From the NCBI GenBank assembly GCA_903853805.1, contig CAINUN010000010.1, positions 1 to 64,000 of the forward strand: DNA of 64,000 nucleotides, given 5' to 3'. A model generated the notes under the pieces. The model saw nothing but the letters and a program-made list of their open reading frames with translations, was not told where the DNA came from and did not search any database. Origin of the DNA: an uncultured Bacteroidota bacterium. Lineage in GTDB: Bacteria; Bacteroidota; Bacteroidia; Chitinophagales; Chitinophagaceae. Positions 28,078 to 37,396 of the stretch are shown here, piece after piece. The translations under genes and the position numbers were made by a program. Position 1 is the stretch's first letter, and every line of letters begins with the position of its first letter.

Positions 28078-28890
28078 TTAACGTTTCCCACTCAAAAACT
28101 CATTGAACTCTGATTTGGTGCTTTCGAAAGTAAATTCACTTTCTAGTTTCCAATAATTGTTTTTGTCGGAGATATTATCGTAGGCCCATTTGGCAAACTC
28201 CAATTTAGTACTTTCAAAACTCATCCAATCAATGATTTGTTTTGCTTGTTCAGTGCTTATAAATCTGTTTTTCAAAACCGATTGTAAGAGTTTGAGCTTA
28301 TCAGTATCTGTCATCCTGTCAACAACTCTAGCATGCAGGTCGCTGAAATCCTGTGTGTTCATACAAATAGGGGGGATGTTATTATTACTGTTACTATTGC
28401 CATAATTTACTTGGTTGTTATGGTTATTGTTATTAGTTGAGTTGAAATACTCATCATCATTGGTGTTATTATTACGGTCATCGTTCCAATTATCACGATC
28501 GCGATAATGTTCATTTCTATCCCAATCATAAACATAGGAATCGTTAAAGTCTCTGTTCATTCGGCGATTGTTAATTCTTGCTAAACCACTTCTTCTGTCT
28601 ATAATAACAGAGCTGTAAACACCTGGTTGCAATCTTATATCTCCTTCATAAATAAGCATATTTCTTTGCTCACGTTCTGACCAGCGAAAAACTCTTAAGT
28701 AATGACGCCCACTTGGAAAATTACGAACAGTGATGACACTGTTTTCCTCATTGTAAAAACGACGATCAATGGCAACAGAAATAGGCGTATTATCAGTAAG
28801 GCGAACTTTGAGAAAACTTCTTGGCATTTGCGCAAATAGAAAAGGCAAGAAAAGGAATAAAAAAACGAAGGATAGAATCAGCTTTTTCAT
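28078..28890 (-). CDS. secreted DUF4476 domain protein with Asn-rich linker
   Basis: The 270-residue protein has a signal peptide (residues 1-20, ending LFAQ), a beta-rich N-terminal domain (residues 25-110) and an Asn/Asp/Arg-rich low-complexity linker (about 112-172). The C-terminal DUF4476 domain (about 175-268) shows alternating helices of the form SDLHARVVDRMTDTDKLKLL and FESTKLEFAKWAYDNISD. DUF4476 is a Bacteroidota domain of unknown function found in exported proteins. Nothing in the neighbourhood suggests a partner. Confidence 0.85.
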   Translation of the reverse strand: MKKLILSFVFLFLFLPFLFAQMPRSFLKVRLTDNTPISVAIDRRFYNEENSVITVRNFPSGRHYLRVFRWSEREQRNMLIYEGDIRLQPGVYSSVIIDRRSGLARINNRRMNRDFNDSYVYDWDRNEHYRDRDNWNDDRNNNTNDDEYFNSTNNNNHNNQVNYGNSNSNNNIPPICMNTQDFSDLHARVVDRMTDTDKLKLLQSVLKNRFISTEQAKQIIDWMSFESTKLEFAKWAYDNISDKNNYWKLESEFTFESTKSEFNEFLSGKR

Positions 28891-29236
28891 TGTTGAAAAT
28901 TTTTGAGTGAAACAATAATTAAGGTTTAAGTCCTAATACGTGCCAATTTTTTTTTCAAAAAAGGACATCTATGTTATCACAAAATTAACGACGAAGTATC
29001 TGAAGTTTGTTAAAAAAAATAAGCCAGCATTTGCCGGCTTATTAATATGAGGTTTAATAGAGGTTTTCATGCATTTTTTTGGGCATAGGGGCCATTGGTT
29101 AATTCAAAAGTATATAGAAAGTAGAAAGTGTGAGCTTTAATAAAATGATTAATGAATCAATAACATTCGACTATTATTTTTTTTCTCTTAAAATAACTCC
29201 TACCTTTACCCTTTATTAATTTTTATTTTTCTCAAA
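28891..29236. other. intergenic region between divergent DUF4476 and csp genes
   Basis: This 346-bp gap contains a hairpin at 29018-29043 and otherwise AT-rich sequence. A long leader before the cold-shock gene, as is common for that family, could lie here, but I see no clear TAnnTTTG box to fix its start. Confidence 0.5.
29018..29043. terminator. hairpin, terminator-like
   Basis: AATAAGCC (29018-29025) pairs with GGCTTATT (29036-29043) after a run of A. It lies between divergent genes and follows no gene closely, so it may end an unseen small transcript or be a leader structure. Confidence 0.45.
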
Positions 29237-29428
29237 ATGCAAGAAGGTACAGTAAAATTTTTCAATGTTTCCAAAGGTTTTGGTTTCATTACTCCTGCCA
29301 ATGGCGGAGCGGACATCTTTGTTCACGCAACTGGTTTAATTGACCAAATTCATGAAAACGACAAAGTGTCTTTTGAAGTTCAAAATGGTAAAAAAGGATT
29401 AAACGCAGTTAACGTTAAAGTTATCTAA
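29237..29428 (+). CDS. cold-shock domain protein
   Basis: This 63-residue single-domain protein is a CspA-type RNA/DNA chaperone. RNP1 is KGFGFI (13-18) and RNP2 is DIFVH (26-30), both intact. The start GTVKFFNVSKGFGFI replaces the usual NxxKGFGFI context only slightly. It is monocistronic, with a terminator at 29450-29474. Confidence 0.95.
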   Translation: MQEGTVKFFNVSKGFGFITPANGGADIFVHATGLIDQIHENDKVSFEVQNGKKGLNAVNVKVI

Positions 29429-29449
29429 TCTAATTCATATTGTCATTGC

Positions 29450-29474
29450 AAAACCTCTGCTCTGCGGAGGTTTT
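29450..29474 (+). terminator. intrinsic terminator of csp gene
   Basis: AAAACCTCTGC (29450-29460) pairs with GCGGAGGTTTT (29464-29474, one wobble), 3-nt loop, then a T-run. Confidence 0.9.
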
Positions 29475-29570
29475 TTTTGTGCCATTTTAGAAAAAGTTAT
29501 CAACATAATCACAATGCTAGATTTCATTACCTTCCTGTTATCTACATTAGCAAACAACAGGATTTAGAAC

Positions 29571-30497
29571 ATGAAAAATCATACCAGAGCCATTCTTTTT
29601 TCCATTGCAGGTGTTCTTGCAACACTCATTGTAGTTGTAGGTTTTTCTTTTAAAAATATTGAAGACAAAGAAGAATCTGTTCAAGTAAAAAAAGATGGAA
29701 GACTTCAATATAAATGGTATCCTCCAGAACTGCCAAAGTCTTTGAGTTTTGCAGGAGAAAAAGTGCCGCTCGATCGTCAGGATATTCATGAATCATTAGA
29801 CCGCGAAATGCTGTACAATTATTACAACCAGTACAACACTATTTATGTTTTAAAATTAGCCGAAAGATATTTTTCTATCATTGAACCTATTCTAAAAGAA
29901 AACGGTGTTCCCGAAGATTTTAAGTTTCTCTGTATTGCAGAAAGTTCTTTGCAAAATCTTACATCAAGAGCAGGTGCTATTGGTCTTTGGCAGTTTATGA
30001 AAGATACAGCACCACAATTTGGTTTGGAAGTAAATGATGAGGTTGATGAACGATACAATATTGAAAGATCTACAGAAGCAGCTTGTCTTTATTTCAAAAA
30101 AGCAAAAGAAAAATTTGGGTCGTGGACTTCTGCAGCGGCTTCTTATAATATGGGAATGACTGGTTATGCCAATCAAGTAAATTATCAGGAAGAAAGCAAT
30201 TATTACAACTTGCTTTTGTCTGATGAAACGATGCGCTACGTTTTTAGGATTTTATCTTACAAAGTCATCATCAGCGAACCAGAAAATTTTGGTTTTATGT
30301 TAGACAAGCATGACGTCTATAAGCCAGTAAAAACAAAGAAAATTACAATAACTAATACCATTCCCGACATGCAAGAGTTTGCAAAATCAAAAGGGATTAA
30401 TTATCGCAAACTCAAACAACTAAACCCTTGGTTAAGAGAGCATCGCTTATCGGTTCGCTCAGGCAAGAGTTACGAAATTCTTTTACCTAAAGAATAA
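29571..30497 (+). CDS. membrane-anchored lytic transglycosylase (SLT family 1)
   Basis: The 308-residue protein has an N-terminal membrane segment (residues 8-27) and an SLT domain. The catalytic acid is E124 in CIAESSLQN, followed by the family motif SRAGAIGLWQFM and the AAASYNMG segment near residue 200. It cleaves peptidoglycan glycan strands to 1,6-anhydro products. The C-terminal 50 residues (IPDMQEFAKSKGINYRKLKQLNPWLR) look like one LysM-type peptidoglycan-binding domain. The overall layout is MltD-like. The gene precedes a CDF transporter on the same strand. Confidence 0.9.
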   Translation: MKNHTRAILFSIAGVLATLIVVVGFSFKNIEDKEESVQVKKDGRLQYKWYPPELPKSLSFAGEKVPLDRQDIHESLDREMLYNYYNQYNTIYVLKLAERYFSIIEPILKENGVPEDFKFLCIAESSLQNLTSRAGAIGLWQFMKDTAPQFGLEVNDEVDERYNIERSTEAACLYFKKAKEKFGSWTSAAASYNMGMTGYANQVNYQEESNYYNLLLSDETMRYVFRILSYKVIISEPENFGFMLDKHDVYKPVKTKKITITNTIPDMQEFAKSKGINYRKLKQLNPWLREHRLSVRSGKSYEILLPKE

Positions 30498-30529
30498 CCA
30501 ATCTCATCAAAAGGCTATTGAAATCTGAG

Positions 30530-30537
30530 TATTTTTG
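30530..30537 (+). promoter_or_regulatory. -7 box for CDF transporter gene
   Basis: TATTTTTG matches TAnnTTTG, 17 bp before the ATG at 30554, implying a leader near 10 nt. Confidence 0.55.
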
Positions 30538-30553
30538 AAGCTCAAATATTTTC

Positions 30554-31525
30554 ATGCCCGTAAAAGTACAAAGACTCATTGCCTTTCTTTCGGTAGTGTT
30601 GTTTCTCGTAAAAATCATTGCTTGGTATCTTACCCATTCTGTTTCAATTCTTACGGATGCTTTGGAAAGTACAGTTAATGTCATTACAGGTTTCATAGGT
30701 TTGTATAGTGTAACACTTGCTGCTAAACCACGTGACATGAATCATCCTTACGGTCATGGAAAAGTGGAATTCATTTCTGCTGCAATTGAAGGCTCACTGA
30801 TTTTTATAGCAGGCTTGGTTATTATTTACGAAGCTATTGGACAATTACTTGAACCAAAAGCTTTAGATAAACTTGACTATGGTATTATTCTCACAGCAAT
30901 TACAGGTATTATCAATTTTGTCGCAGGAACTTATGCAATAAAACAAGGCAAGAAATTCAAATCAGCAACAATAGAGGCAGCAGGTAGACATATAAGAGTG
31001 GACGCTTATTCCACTTTTGCAATTATTATTGGACTTACTTTATTAATGCTAACAGGCTGGCAATGGTTAGACAGTGCTGTCGCTATAATTTTTGCAGTCA
31101 TTATTCTTGTTACAGGTTATAAGGTTACACGAAAATCATTAGCTGGAATTATGGATGAAGCTGATGAGGAATTGCTGAAACAAGTAATCAGTTATCTTCA
31201 AAAAAACAGAGTACCTCAATGGATTGATATGCACAACTTACGTGTCATACAATATGGAGATGTGATGCACATAGATGCACATATGACATTACCTTGGTAT
31301 TATCGTGTAGCTGATGCTGAAATTGAAATTCAGAAATTGGAAGCTTTGGTTACTGAGCATTTTGGCAATAAGATTGAACTGTTTATTCATATTGATGGCT
31401 GCGATGCCTATTCTTGTGAACATTGTTCCTTAATAGATTGCAATGAAAGGAAAGAACGTTATTTAGACCAAGTGCTTTGGAATACAGAGAATGTGTGGAA
31501 AAATTCTAAGCACGGAAATCGTTGA
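30554..31525 (+). CDS. cation diffusion facilitator family transporter
   Basis: The 323-residue CDF protein has six predicted membrane helices and a cytosolic C-terminal domain; the family exports Zn2+, Fe2+ or similar ions by proton antiport. The transport site, compared with YiiP D45/D49/H153/D157, reads D35, S39, H146 and D150, so one ligand is replaced by Ser (E38 is adjacent and could substitute). H64 and H68 in HPYGHGK match the loop site. The C-terminus is Cys-rich (CDAYSCEHCSLIDC, about residues 290-303), an extra possible metal site not usual in YiiP. The substrate cannot be told. Confidence 0.88.
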   Translation: MPVKVQRLIAFLSVVLFLVKIIAWYLTHSVSILTDALESTVNVITGFIGLYSVTLAAKPRDMNHPYGHGKVEFISAAIEGSLIFIAGLVIIYEAIGQLLEPKALDKLDYGIILTAITGIINFVAGTYAIKQGKKFKSATIEAAGRHIRVDAYSTFAIIIGLTLLMLTGWQWLDSAVAIIFAVIILVTGYKVTRKSLAGIMDEADEELLKQVISYLQKNRVPQWIDMHNLRVIQYGDVMHIDAHMTLPWYYRVADAEIEIQKLEALVTEHFGNKIELFIHIDGCDAYSCEHCSLIDCNERKERYLDQVLWNTENVWKNSKHGNR

Positions 31526-31576
31526 AGTTTGTTTTGAGCGTATTTTTTTCTAAGTTTAATTCTTTTCAAGCTTACT

Positions 31577-34375
31577 ATGCTAAAAAACTATGTTCAATAC
31601 TTTTGTTCGATAATTATTTTATCCCTCTTTTCTTTTCAAGGAAATGCACAACAAATCATTTCAGGTTTTGTTAAAGATTTCAACACAAATGAGCCTTTAA
31701 TTGGTGCAACTGTTGTCATTAAAGGCACTACCGATAATAGTGTGACTGATGAAAAAGGGAAGTTTGAATTGAATACGAAACATGATTTTCCGCTAACAAT
31801 CATAATCACCTTTCTTGGTTTTACAAAGCAAGAAATTACTGTAAAAAAGCCAGAGAAATTTGCAGTTAAATTGAAAGAAGAAGGTGTTCAACTTAACAAC
31901 ATTGAAATAAAAGGCAGCAGAATTTCTCAGAAACAAAAAGAGTCTCCTTTAACTGTTGAAGCAATGGATATGCTTGCTATCAAAGAAACACCTGCAGCCA
32001 ATTTTTATGAAGGGTTAGGACAATTGAAAGGAGTTGATTTGACATCTGCGAGTCTTGGTTTTAAAGTAATTAATACAAGAGGGTTTAACAGCACTTCACC
32101 TGTTCGTTCTTTACAAATAATTGATGGCGTTGACAACCAATCACCAGGATTAAACTTCTCTTTGGGCAATTTTTTAGGAGCTTCAGAATTGGATATTCAA
32201 AAGGTGGAGTTGGTTGTTGGTGCAAGCTCAGCATATTTTGGTCCTAATGCTTTCAATGGTGTGATTAGTATGACCACCAGAAGCCCTTTCACAAAGCCAG
32301 GTTTAGAAGTGAGTATCAAAGCTGGTGAGCGAAATTTGATTGAAACAGCCATGAGATGGGCTCAAGTTTTCAAAGACAAAAGTGGAAGAGATAAGTGGGC
32401 ATACAAAATTAATTACAGTGGCATGCAGGCTTATGATTGGATAGCAGATAATCGTTCATCCACCTTGCAATCAAAAAGTAATGAAAAAAATCCGGGTGGA
32501 TATGATGCAGTGAATATATATGGGGATGAGTTTATCACAGGTGCTGACTATACTAAAAATGCTGGCGCTTACCCGGGACTTGGCGTTTATTATCGCAAGG
32601 GATATGCTGAAACTGACTTGGTAGATTACAATACACACAACACAAAATTGAGTGTCGCTATTCACTATAAAATCAAAGATGATGTAGAAGCTATACTAGC
32701 AAACAATTTTTGCACAGGCACTACAGTTTATCAAGGAGACAATCGATACTGCTTAAAAGATGTTCAATTTTTTCAGCATCGTTTTGAAATCAGAAAACCC
32801 AATAAATGGTTCATTCGGTTTTATAATACCCATGAAGATGCTGGTAAGTCTTATGACGCATATTTCACAGCTTTGCTTTTACAAAAAGCAGCAAAACCTG
32901 ATGGGCAGTGGAAACAAGATTATGAAAACTTTTGGAACAACCATTATAATCTTAATTATTTTAAAGACACTTCAAGATTTCCTGGTTTTCCTCAGCCACC
33001 TGGACCTGGACCTGCTTATGTTGCCTGGCTTAATTCCATCAATGGATTTTTGTATAACAACTATTACGACTCTCTAATTAAATATCATCAAGCTGCTCAA
33101 ACATATGCCAATGGACTTGGGCAAATTCCAACTTATCTATCATTTTTTGCACCTGGAACCAAAGAGTTTGACACAGCGTTTAATGGGATTATAAATAGAA
33201 GATCTTTCGGACAAAATGGGTCTATGTTTTTTGATCGTTCTGCTTTATATCATGTGCATGGTGAATATAAATTCAATCCTTCTTTTGGTGACGTTACCAT
33301 TGGTGGGAATCTTAGAATTTATAAGCCTAATTCGGAAGGAACTATTTTCTTAGACACCAATGGACGAAAAATTACCAATACAGAGTTTGGTATCTATGCA
33401 GGTTGGGAAAAATGGTTGATGAATGACAAGCTAAAGGCAAACATCACAGCACGCATTGATAAAAACCAGAACTTCCCATACTTAGTTTCTCCAGCTGCGT
33501 CATTAGTTTATAAGTTGAATCACGAAAGGTATTTGCGATTGTCTTTCTCTTCTGCAATTCGTAATCCTACACTTGCTGACCAATATCTTTTTTATCAGGT
33601 AGGTAGGGCTACTTTGATTGGAAATATCAATGGCTTCAATTCTCTAGTTACCATCCCTTCATTACTGAAGGCATTTGACAACTCCAATAATTTTGATTCA
33701 CTTTCCTATTTTGATGTGGCACCTGTTCGTCCTGAAAAAGTAAACACTTTGGAAGTTGGTTATCGTACCACTTTGTTCGAGCAATTGTTTATGGATGTCA
33801 ACGCCTATTTTAGTTGGTACAATCATTTTATTGGCTACAAAATTGGTGCTTCAATTGACACAAGTACTGTCAGCACACCTTTTGGAAATTACAAAAGTAT
33901 TGACCTCAATAATATTTATAGAGTTGCCACCAATTCAAAAGACATTGTGGCTACTGCAGGTATTACAATTGGCTTCAATTATTTTTACAACATTCATTAT
34001 TCAATTACTGCTAATTATTCCTACAATCATCTTGATAGAAATAGCTCGAACGACCCACTTATTCCAGCTTACAATACACCCGAACATAAATTCAACATTG
34101 GCATCAATGGGAGAGATTTTATGAGTTTTGGTTTTTCAGTCAATTACAAATGGGTTCAAGGTTTTTTATTTGAAGGCTCACCTCAATTCACCGGAAATAT
34201 TAATGACTATGGTTTAATGGATGCTCAAGTGAGTAAATCATTTTCTAAAGTCAATACCACTATGAAATTAGGTGCAAGTAATTTGTTGAACAATCAGCAT
34301 TATGAGGTTTATGGCGGACCCATTATTGGAAGGTTGGCTTATGTTCAGTTTTTGTATTCTTTTTCCAAGAACTGA
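31577..34375 (+). CDS. TonB-dependent outer membrane receptor
   Basis: The 932-residue protein has a signal peptide (residues 1-24), a carboxypeptidase D regulatory-like domain (ISGFVKDFNTNEPLIGATVVIKG, residues 27-110), a plug domain with VINTRGFNSTSPVRSLQIIDGVDNQSPG (about 160-190) and a 22-strand barrel ending in YVQFLYSFSKN with the terminal aromatic pattern for BamA insertion. The N-terminal domain is typical of SusC-like and other Bacteroidota receptors, but no SusD gene follows, so it is not a SusCD pair. The substrate is unknown; the neighbouring CDF gene hints at a metal but that is weak inference. Confidence 0.9.
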   Translation: MLKNYVQYFCSIIILSLFSFQGNAQQIISGFVKDFNTNEPLIGATVVIKGTTDNSVTDEKGKFELNTKHDFPLTIIITFLGFTKQEITVKKPEKFAVKLKEEGVQLNNIEIKGSRISQKQKESPLTVEAMDMLAIKETPAANFYEGLGQLKGVDLTSASLGFKVINTRGFNSTSPVRSLQIIDGVDNQSPGLNFSLGNFLGASELDIQKVELVVGASSAYFGPNAFNGVISMTTRSPFTKPGLEVSIKAGERNLIETAMRWAQVFKDKSGRDKWAYKINYSGMQAYDWIADNRSSTLQSKSNEKNPGGYDAVNIYGDEFITGADYTKNAGAYPGLGVYYRKGYAETDLVDYNTHNTKLSVAIHYKIKDDVEAILANNFCTGTTVYQGDNRYCLKDVQFFQHRFEIRKPNKWFIRFYNTHEDAGKSYDAYFTALLLQKAAKPDGQWKQDYENFWNNHYNLNYFKDTSRFPGFPQPPGPGPAYVAWLNSINGFLYNNYYDSLIKYHQAAQTYANGLGQIPTYLSFFAPGTKEFDTAFNGIINRRSFGQNGSMFFDRSALYHVHGEYKFNPSFGDVTIGGNLRIYKPNSEGTIFLDTNGRKITNTEFGIYAGWEKWLMNDKLKANITARIDKNQNFPYLVSPAASLVYKLNHERYLRLSFSSAIRNPTLADQYLFYQVGRATLIGNINGFNSLVTIPSLLKAFDNSNNFDSLSYFDVAPVRPEKVNTLEVGYRTTLFEQLFMDVNAYFSWYNHFIGYKIGASIDTSTVSTPFGNYKSIDLNNIYRVATNSKDIVATAGITIGFNYFYNIHYSITANYSYNHLDRNSSNDPLIPAYNTPEHKFNIGINGRDFMSFGFSVNYKWVQGFLFEGSPQFTGNINDYGLMDAQVSKSFSKVNTTMKLGASNLLNNQHYEVYGGPIIGRLAYVQFLYSFSKN

Positions 34376-34409
34376 TTTTTGATTATTTTGTCACAAATTT
34401 TCTCCTTTT

Positions 34410-35933
34410 ATGAAAAAACTAATTACACTTTCTATTGCTTATGCAATGGCTACAGTGGGTTTTGCACAGCGTTATGTTACAGAAGTTTTCTCTTCTGTAA
34501 CTAAGATTAGCAGCATTACTTACGCTAACAACTTGTCAGTATTATCTGGTACTCCAACAGCTACTGATTTGAAAATGGATGTTTATGTGCCAACTGGCGA
34601 TACACTTTCCAAACGTCCTTTGATTGTATTTGTACACACAGGTAGTTTCTTGCCTGCAATTTTCAATGGCTCTCCAACAGGAAGTCGTAATGATAGTGCA
34701 ACAGTTGAGATTTGCAACCGTTTTGCAAAACGCGGTTATGTGGTTGCTAATATTGACTATCGTTTGGGATGGGATCCTATGAATTCAAATCTTGATGGTC
34801 GTCGTGGAACTCTGCTTTGTGCCGTTTATCGTTCTATACAAGACGTGAAAGCAGCTGTTCGTTATTTTAGAAAAGATGCCGCTACTTCTAATACATACAA
34901 AATTGATTCTAACAAAGTGATTTTGGGTGGTCAAGGCTCAGGTGGGTACATCGCTTATGCTTATGCAACACTAAAAGACAGTGCTCAAATTCAACTAACT
35001 AAATTTATTAGTAGTTCAACAATTCCACAACTAGGTTTTGCTGCAGGTATGCCTTACGTTAATCAAACAATGATGGGTGATTTTAATGGCTACGGTGGTA
35101 TTCCACAATTAAACAATCCTAACAATTCAGTTGGGTATGGCAATTCTGTTCAGTTTGTATTTAATCTTGGTGGTGCTATGGGTGATAGCAGTTGGTTGAC
35201 CGCTGGTGCTGCACCAATGGTTTCTTTCCATTGTATTAAAGATCCATTTGCACCTTTTATGAACGGTATCGTTTTCGTTCCTGGAACTAATCAATCTGTT
35301 GTTGATGTTAGTGGCTCTGGTTATGTCATCCCAAGGGCAATTGCATTGGGCAATGAGGCTTGTTTTAACCCTAATAATTTTTCAGACCCTTATACCAATG
35401 CCGCTAATTTACTCAATGGTGGTGCCGATGGTTTATATCCTTTTATGACAGCTAGTTACGAGGCGTCTCCTTGGGAATGGTTTGATTCAACAGCTACTGT
35501 CATGGCTTGCCAAGCAGTGGGTAAAAGTGTGGGTTATGCCGATACTATTTACTTCAATGCACTAATGACCAACCCTAATATGAGCAAGACAAAGGCAATG
35601 GCTTATATTGATACGGTAATGGGCTATGTAAACCCAAGAATAGAAAAGTGTATGAACTTAAACGGAACAGGCATAAAAGACCTTACTATTGACAATAGTG
35701 TGGAGATTTTCCCGAATCCGGTTACTGAATATTTTTCTGTTCGCACACAACTTTTAGGAAACAAAATCGAGAAGGTTTCTGTGGTTGATTTGACTGGTAG
35801 AGTTGTAGTGATGAATGATAAAATCAATGCGCAACAAATCAGCGTTTCAAGAAATAATTTGGTAACTGGGCTTTATTTTGTTTTGGTTGAAACTACCAAA
35901 GGCAAGCAAATGAAGAAGTTGTTGTTGCAATAA
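34410..35933 (+). CDS. secreted alpha/beta hydrolase-like protein with T9SS sorting domain
   Basis: The 507-residue protein has a signal peptide (residues 1-20), an alpha/beta-hydrolase domain (about 40-420) and a type A T9SS C-terminal domain (EIFPNPVTEYFSV ... GLYFVLVETTKGKQMKKLLLQ). The oxyanion region is VFVHTGSF and the nucleophile elbow is ILGGQGSGGYIAY; compared with the usual GG-x-S-A-GG, Gly occupies the nucleophile position and Ser the next one, so catalysis is doubtful or the register is shifted. It lies 34 bp after the TonB receptor gene and is probably co-transcribed; a strong terminator follows. Confidence 0.82.
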   Translation: MKKLITLSIAYAMATVGFAQRYVTEVFSSVTKISSITYANNLSVLSGTPTATDLKMDVYVPTGDTLSKRPLIVFVHTGSFLPAIFNGSPTGSRNDSATVEICNRFAKRGYVVANIDYRLGWDPMNSNLDGRRGTLLCAVYRSIQDVKAAVRYFRKDAATSNTYKIDSNKVILGGQGSGGYIAYAYATLKDSAQIQLTKFISSSTIPQLGFAAGMPYVNQTMMGDFNGYGGIPQLNNPNNSVGYGNSVQFVFNLGGAMGDSSWLTAGAAPMVSFHCIKDPFAPFMNGIVFVPGTNQSVVDVSGSGYVIPRAIALGNEACFNPNNFSDPYTNAANLLNGGADGLYPFMTASYEASPWEWFDSTATVMACQAVGKSVGYADTIYFNALMTNPNMSKTKAMAYIDTVMGYVNPRIEKCMNLNGTGIKDLTIDNSVEIFPNPVTEYFSVRTQLLGNKIEKVSVVDLTGRVVVMNDKINAQQISVSRNNLVTGLYFVLVETTKGKQMKKLLLQ

Positions 35934-35953
35934 CTCATTTTTTTTATTCATTC

Positions 35954-35986
35954 AAAAGAGGCTGTCAATATTTGACAGCCTCTTTT
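35954..35986. terminator. bidirectional terminator
   Basis: AAAAGAGGCTGTCAA (35954-35968) and TTGACAGCCTCTTTT (35972-35986) form a 15-bp perfect stem with a 3-nt loop and flanking A/T runs, between convergent genes. Confidence 0.92.
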
Positions 35987-35987
35987 T

Positions 35988-37298
35988 TTATTCATTATTT
36001 TCTTCAACTTCTCTAATAAAGAGTTCCACAGTTTCTGCTGAATTACGGTACATTTTTATTACTAAAACTTCATAGTTGCCAATTGAAATTTTGTCTTGTT
36101 CTTTAAGTTCATCAGGATGTTCGTAAGAAATCAAACCAGATAAAGTCTCGTAGTGTTCGCTTTCGTCGAAACGATAAGGAAGGTATTTGTTGATGTCAGA
36201 AATATTGCGGTGGGCACTGACAATGTAGCTATTAGAGCTTGTTTTTTCTACAATTGGTTTTTCGTTGTCGTACTCATCTTGTATTTCTCCAACTAGTTCT
36301 TCTAAAATATCTTCCATAGTTACTAAGCCGCACACTTCTCCAATTTCATTGGTGACAATGCCCATTTGGATGTGTTTCTTTTGAAAGTCTTTTAGTAAAT
36401 CTTTTATCAATTTACTATCGGAAATAAAAGTGGCTTTACGCATTAGACTTTGAATTCCTGTGGGTTTTTTCTCAGCCACCATAGTTTTCATAAGGTCTTT
36501 GGTGTAGATGATTCCTACAATCTCATCTAAAGAACCATCACAAACAGGGTAGCGACTATAACCTTCTTGAATAGCAAAAAGAATGGCATCTTCTAAGGAT
36601 AGATTGATATCCATGCTGGTAATATTCTTACGAAGAGTTTGAATATCCCATACCCTTCGGTCGTCGAAGTCAAAGACATTTCGAATAAGGTCGCGTTCTG
36701 TTTGTTCAATAGCGCCACCTTCATGGCTTTCGGTGATAATCATTTTGAGTTCTTCCTCACTATGAATATCGCCACCGTGCATGGGTTGAATACCAATAAC
36801 TTTTAGGATGATATTGGCAAAACCATTTAACATCCAAATGAATGGACGAAAGATGAAATAGAAAAGGCGAAGGGGTAATGCGACAGCAAACGTGGTATTA
36901 GTAGGGTAGCGGATGGCAATTGATTTCGGAGCCAATTCGCCAAAAGTAATGTGGAGAATAGTAATGGTGATGAATGCAAGTGGAAAAGACCATTGGTGTG
37001 CTACAGTTTCGGAAAGTTGAAGATGTAAAAACCCAAAAGCATTCAAGATGATTTGTGAGGTTACACTTTCGCCTACCCAACCTAAACCAAGGCTGGCAAG
37101 AGTAATTCCTAATTGAGTGGCAGCTAAATAGGCATCGAGATTGTTGACAATGTTTTTGGCAATATTAGATAGGTTTTTATTAACGTCTTCACGAACTTCA
37201 ATTTGAGAAGAGCGAACCTTAACAATGGCAAATTCTGCAGCTACAAAAAAACCATTAAGCAATACAAGAAATAGTGTGAGAAAAATATCAAAGGCCAT
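35988..37298 (-). CDS. CNNM/HlyC/CorC family membrane protein with CBS domains
   Basis: The 436-residue protein has an N-terminal DUF21/CNNM membrane domain (about residues 1-190, four helices starting FDIFLTLFLVLLNGFFVAAEFAIVKV), a CBS pair (about 215-340) and a C-terminal CorC_HlyC domain. The family is linked to Mg2+/Co2+ efflux and is often annotated as hemolysin, a label with little support. An in-frame ATG lies 15 bp upstream (37313) but overlaps the -7 box at 37311-37318, so MAFDIF at 37298 is taken as the start. Confidence 0.9.
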   Translation of the reverse strand: MAFDIFLTLFLVLLNGFFVAAEFAIVKVRSSQIEVREDVNKNLSNIAKNIVNNLDAYLAATQLGITLASLGLGWVGESVTSQIILNAFGFLHLQLSETVAHQWSFPLAFITITILHITFGELAPKSIAIRYPTNTTFAVALPLRLFYFIFRPFIWMLNGFANIILKVIGIQPMHGGDIHSEEELKMIITESHEGGAIEQTERDLIRNVFDFDDRRVWDIQTLRKNITSMDINLSLEDAILFAIQEGYSRYPVCDGSLDEIVGIIYTKDLMKTMVAEKKPTGIQSLMRKATFISDSKLIKDLLKDFQKKHIQMGIVTNEIGEVCGLVTMEDILEELVGEIQDEYDNEKPIVEKTSSNSYIVSAHRNISDINKYLPYRFDESEHYETLSGLISYEHPDELKEQDKISIGNYEVLVIKMYRNSAETVELFIREVEENNE

Positions 37299-37310
37299 AA
37301 ACCGATGTTG

Positions 37311-37318
37311 CAAATCTA
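37311..37318 (-). promoter_or_regulatory. -7 box for CNNM/CorC gene
   Basis: On the minus strand TAGATTTG matches TAnnTTTG, 12 bp before the chosen ATG at 37298; it rules out the upstream ATG as the start if active. Confidence 0.6.
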
Positions 37319-37396
37319 TTACAAAATAGGGATTTTTATTATTAAACTTAGTTAATCATTGGATTCCTATAGAAAAGTGAATTCCGAATGAATCTA

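Noticed and set aside
28891-29236. Riboswitch or cold-sensing leader before the csp gene
   Set aside because: Cold-shock leaders are plausible, but I could not find a promoter or a recognisable conserved structure beyond one hairpin.
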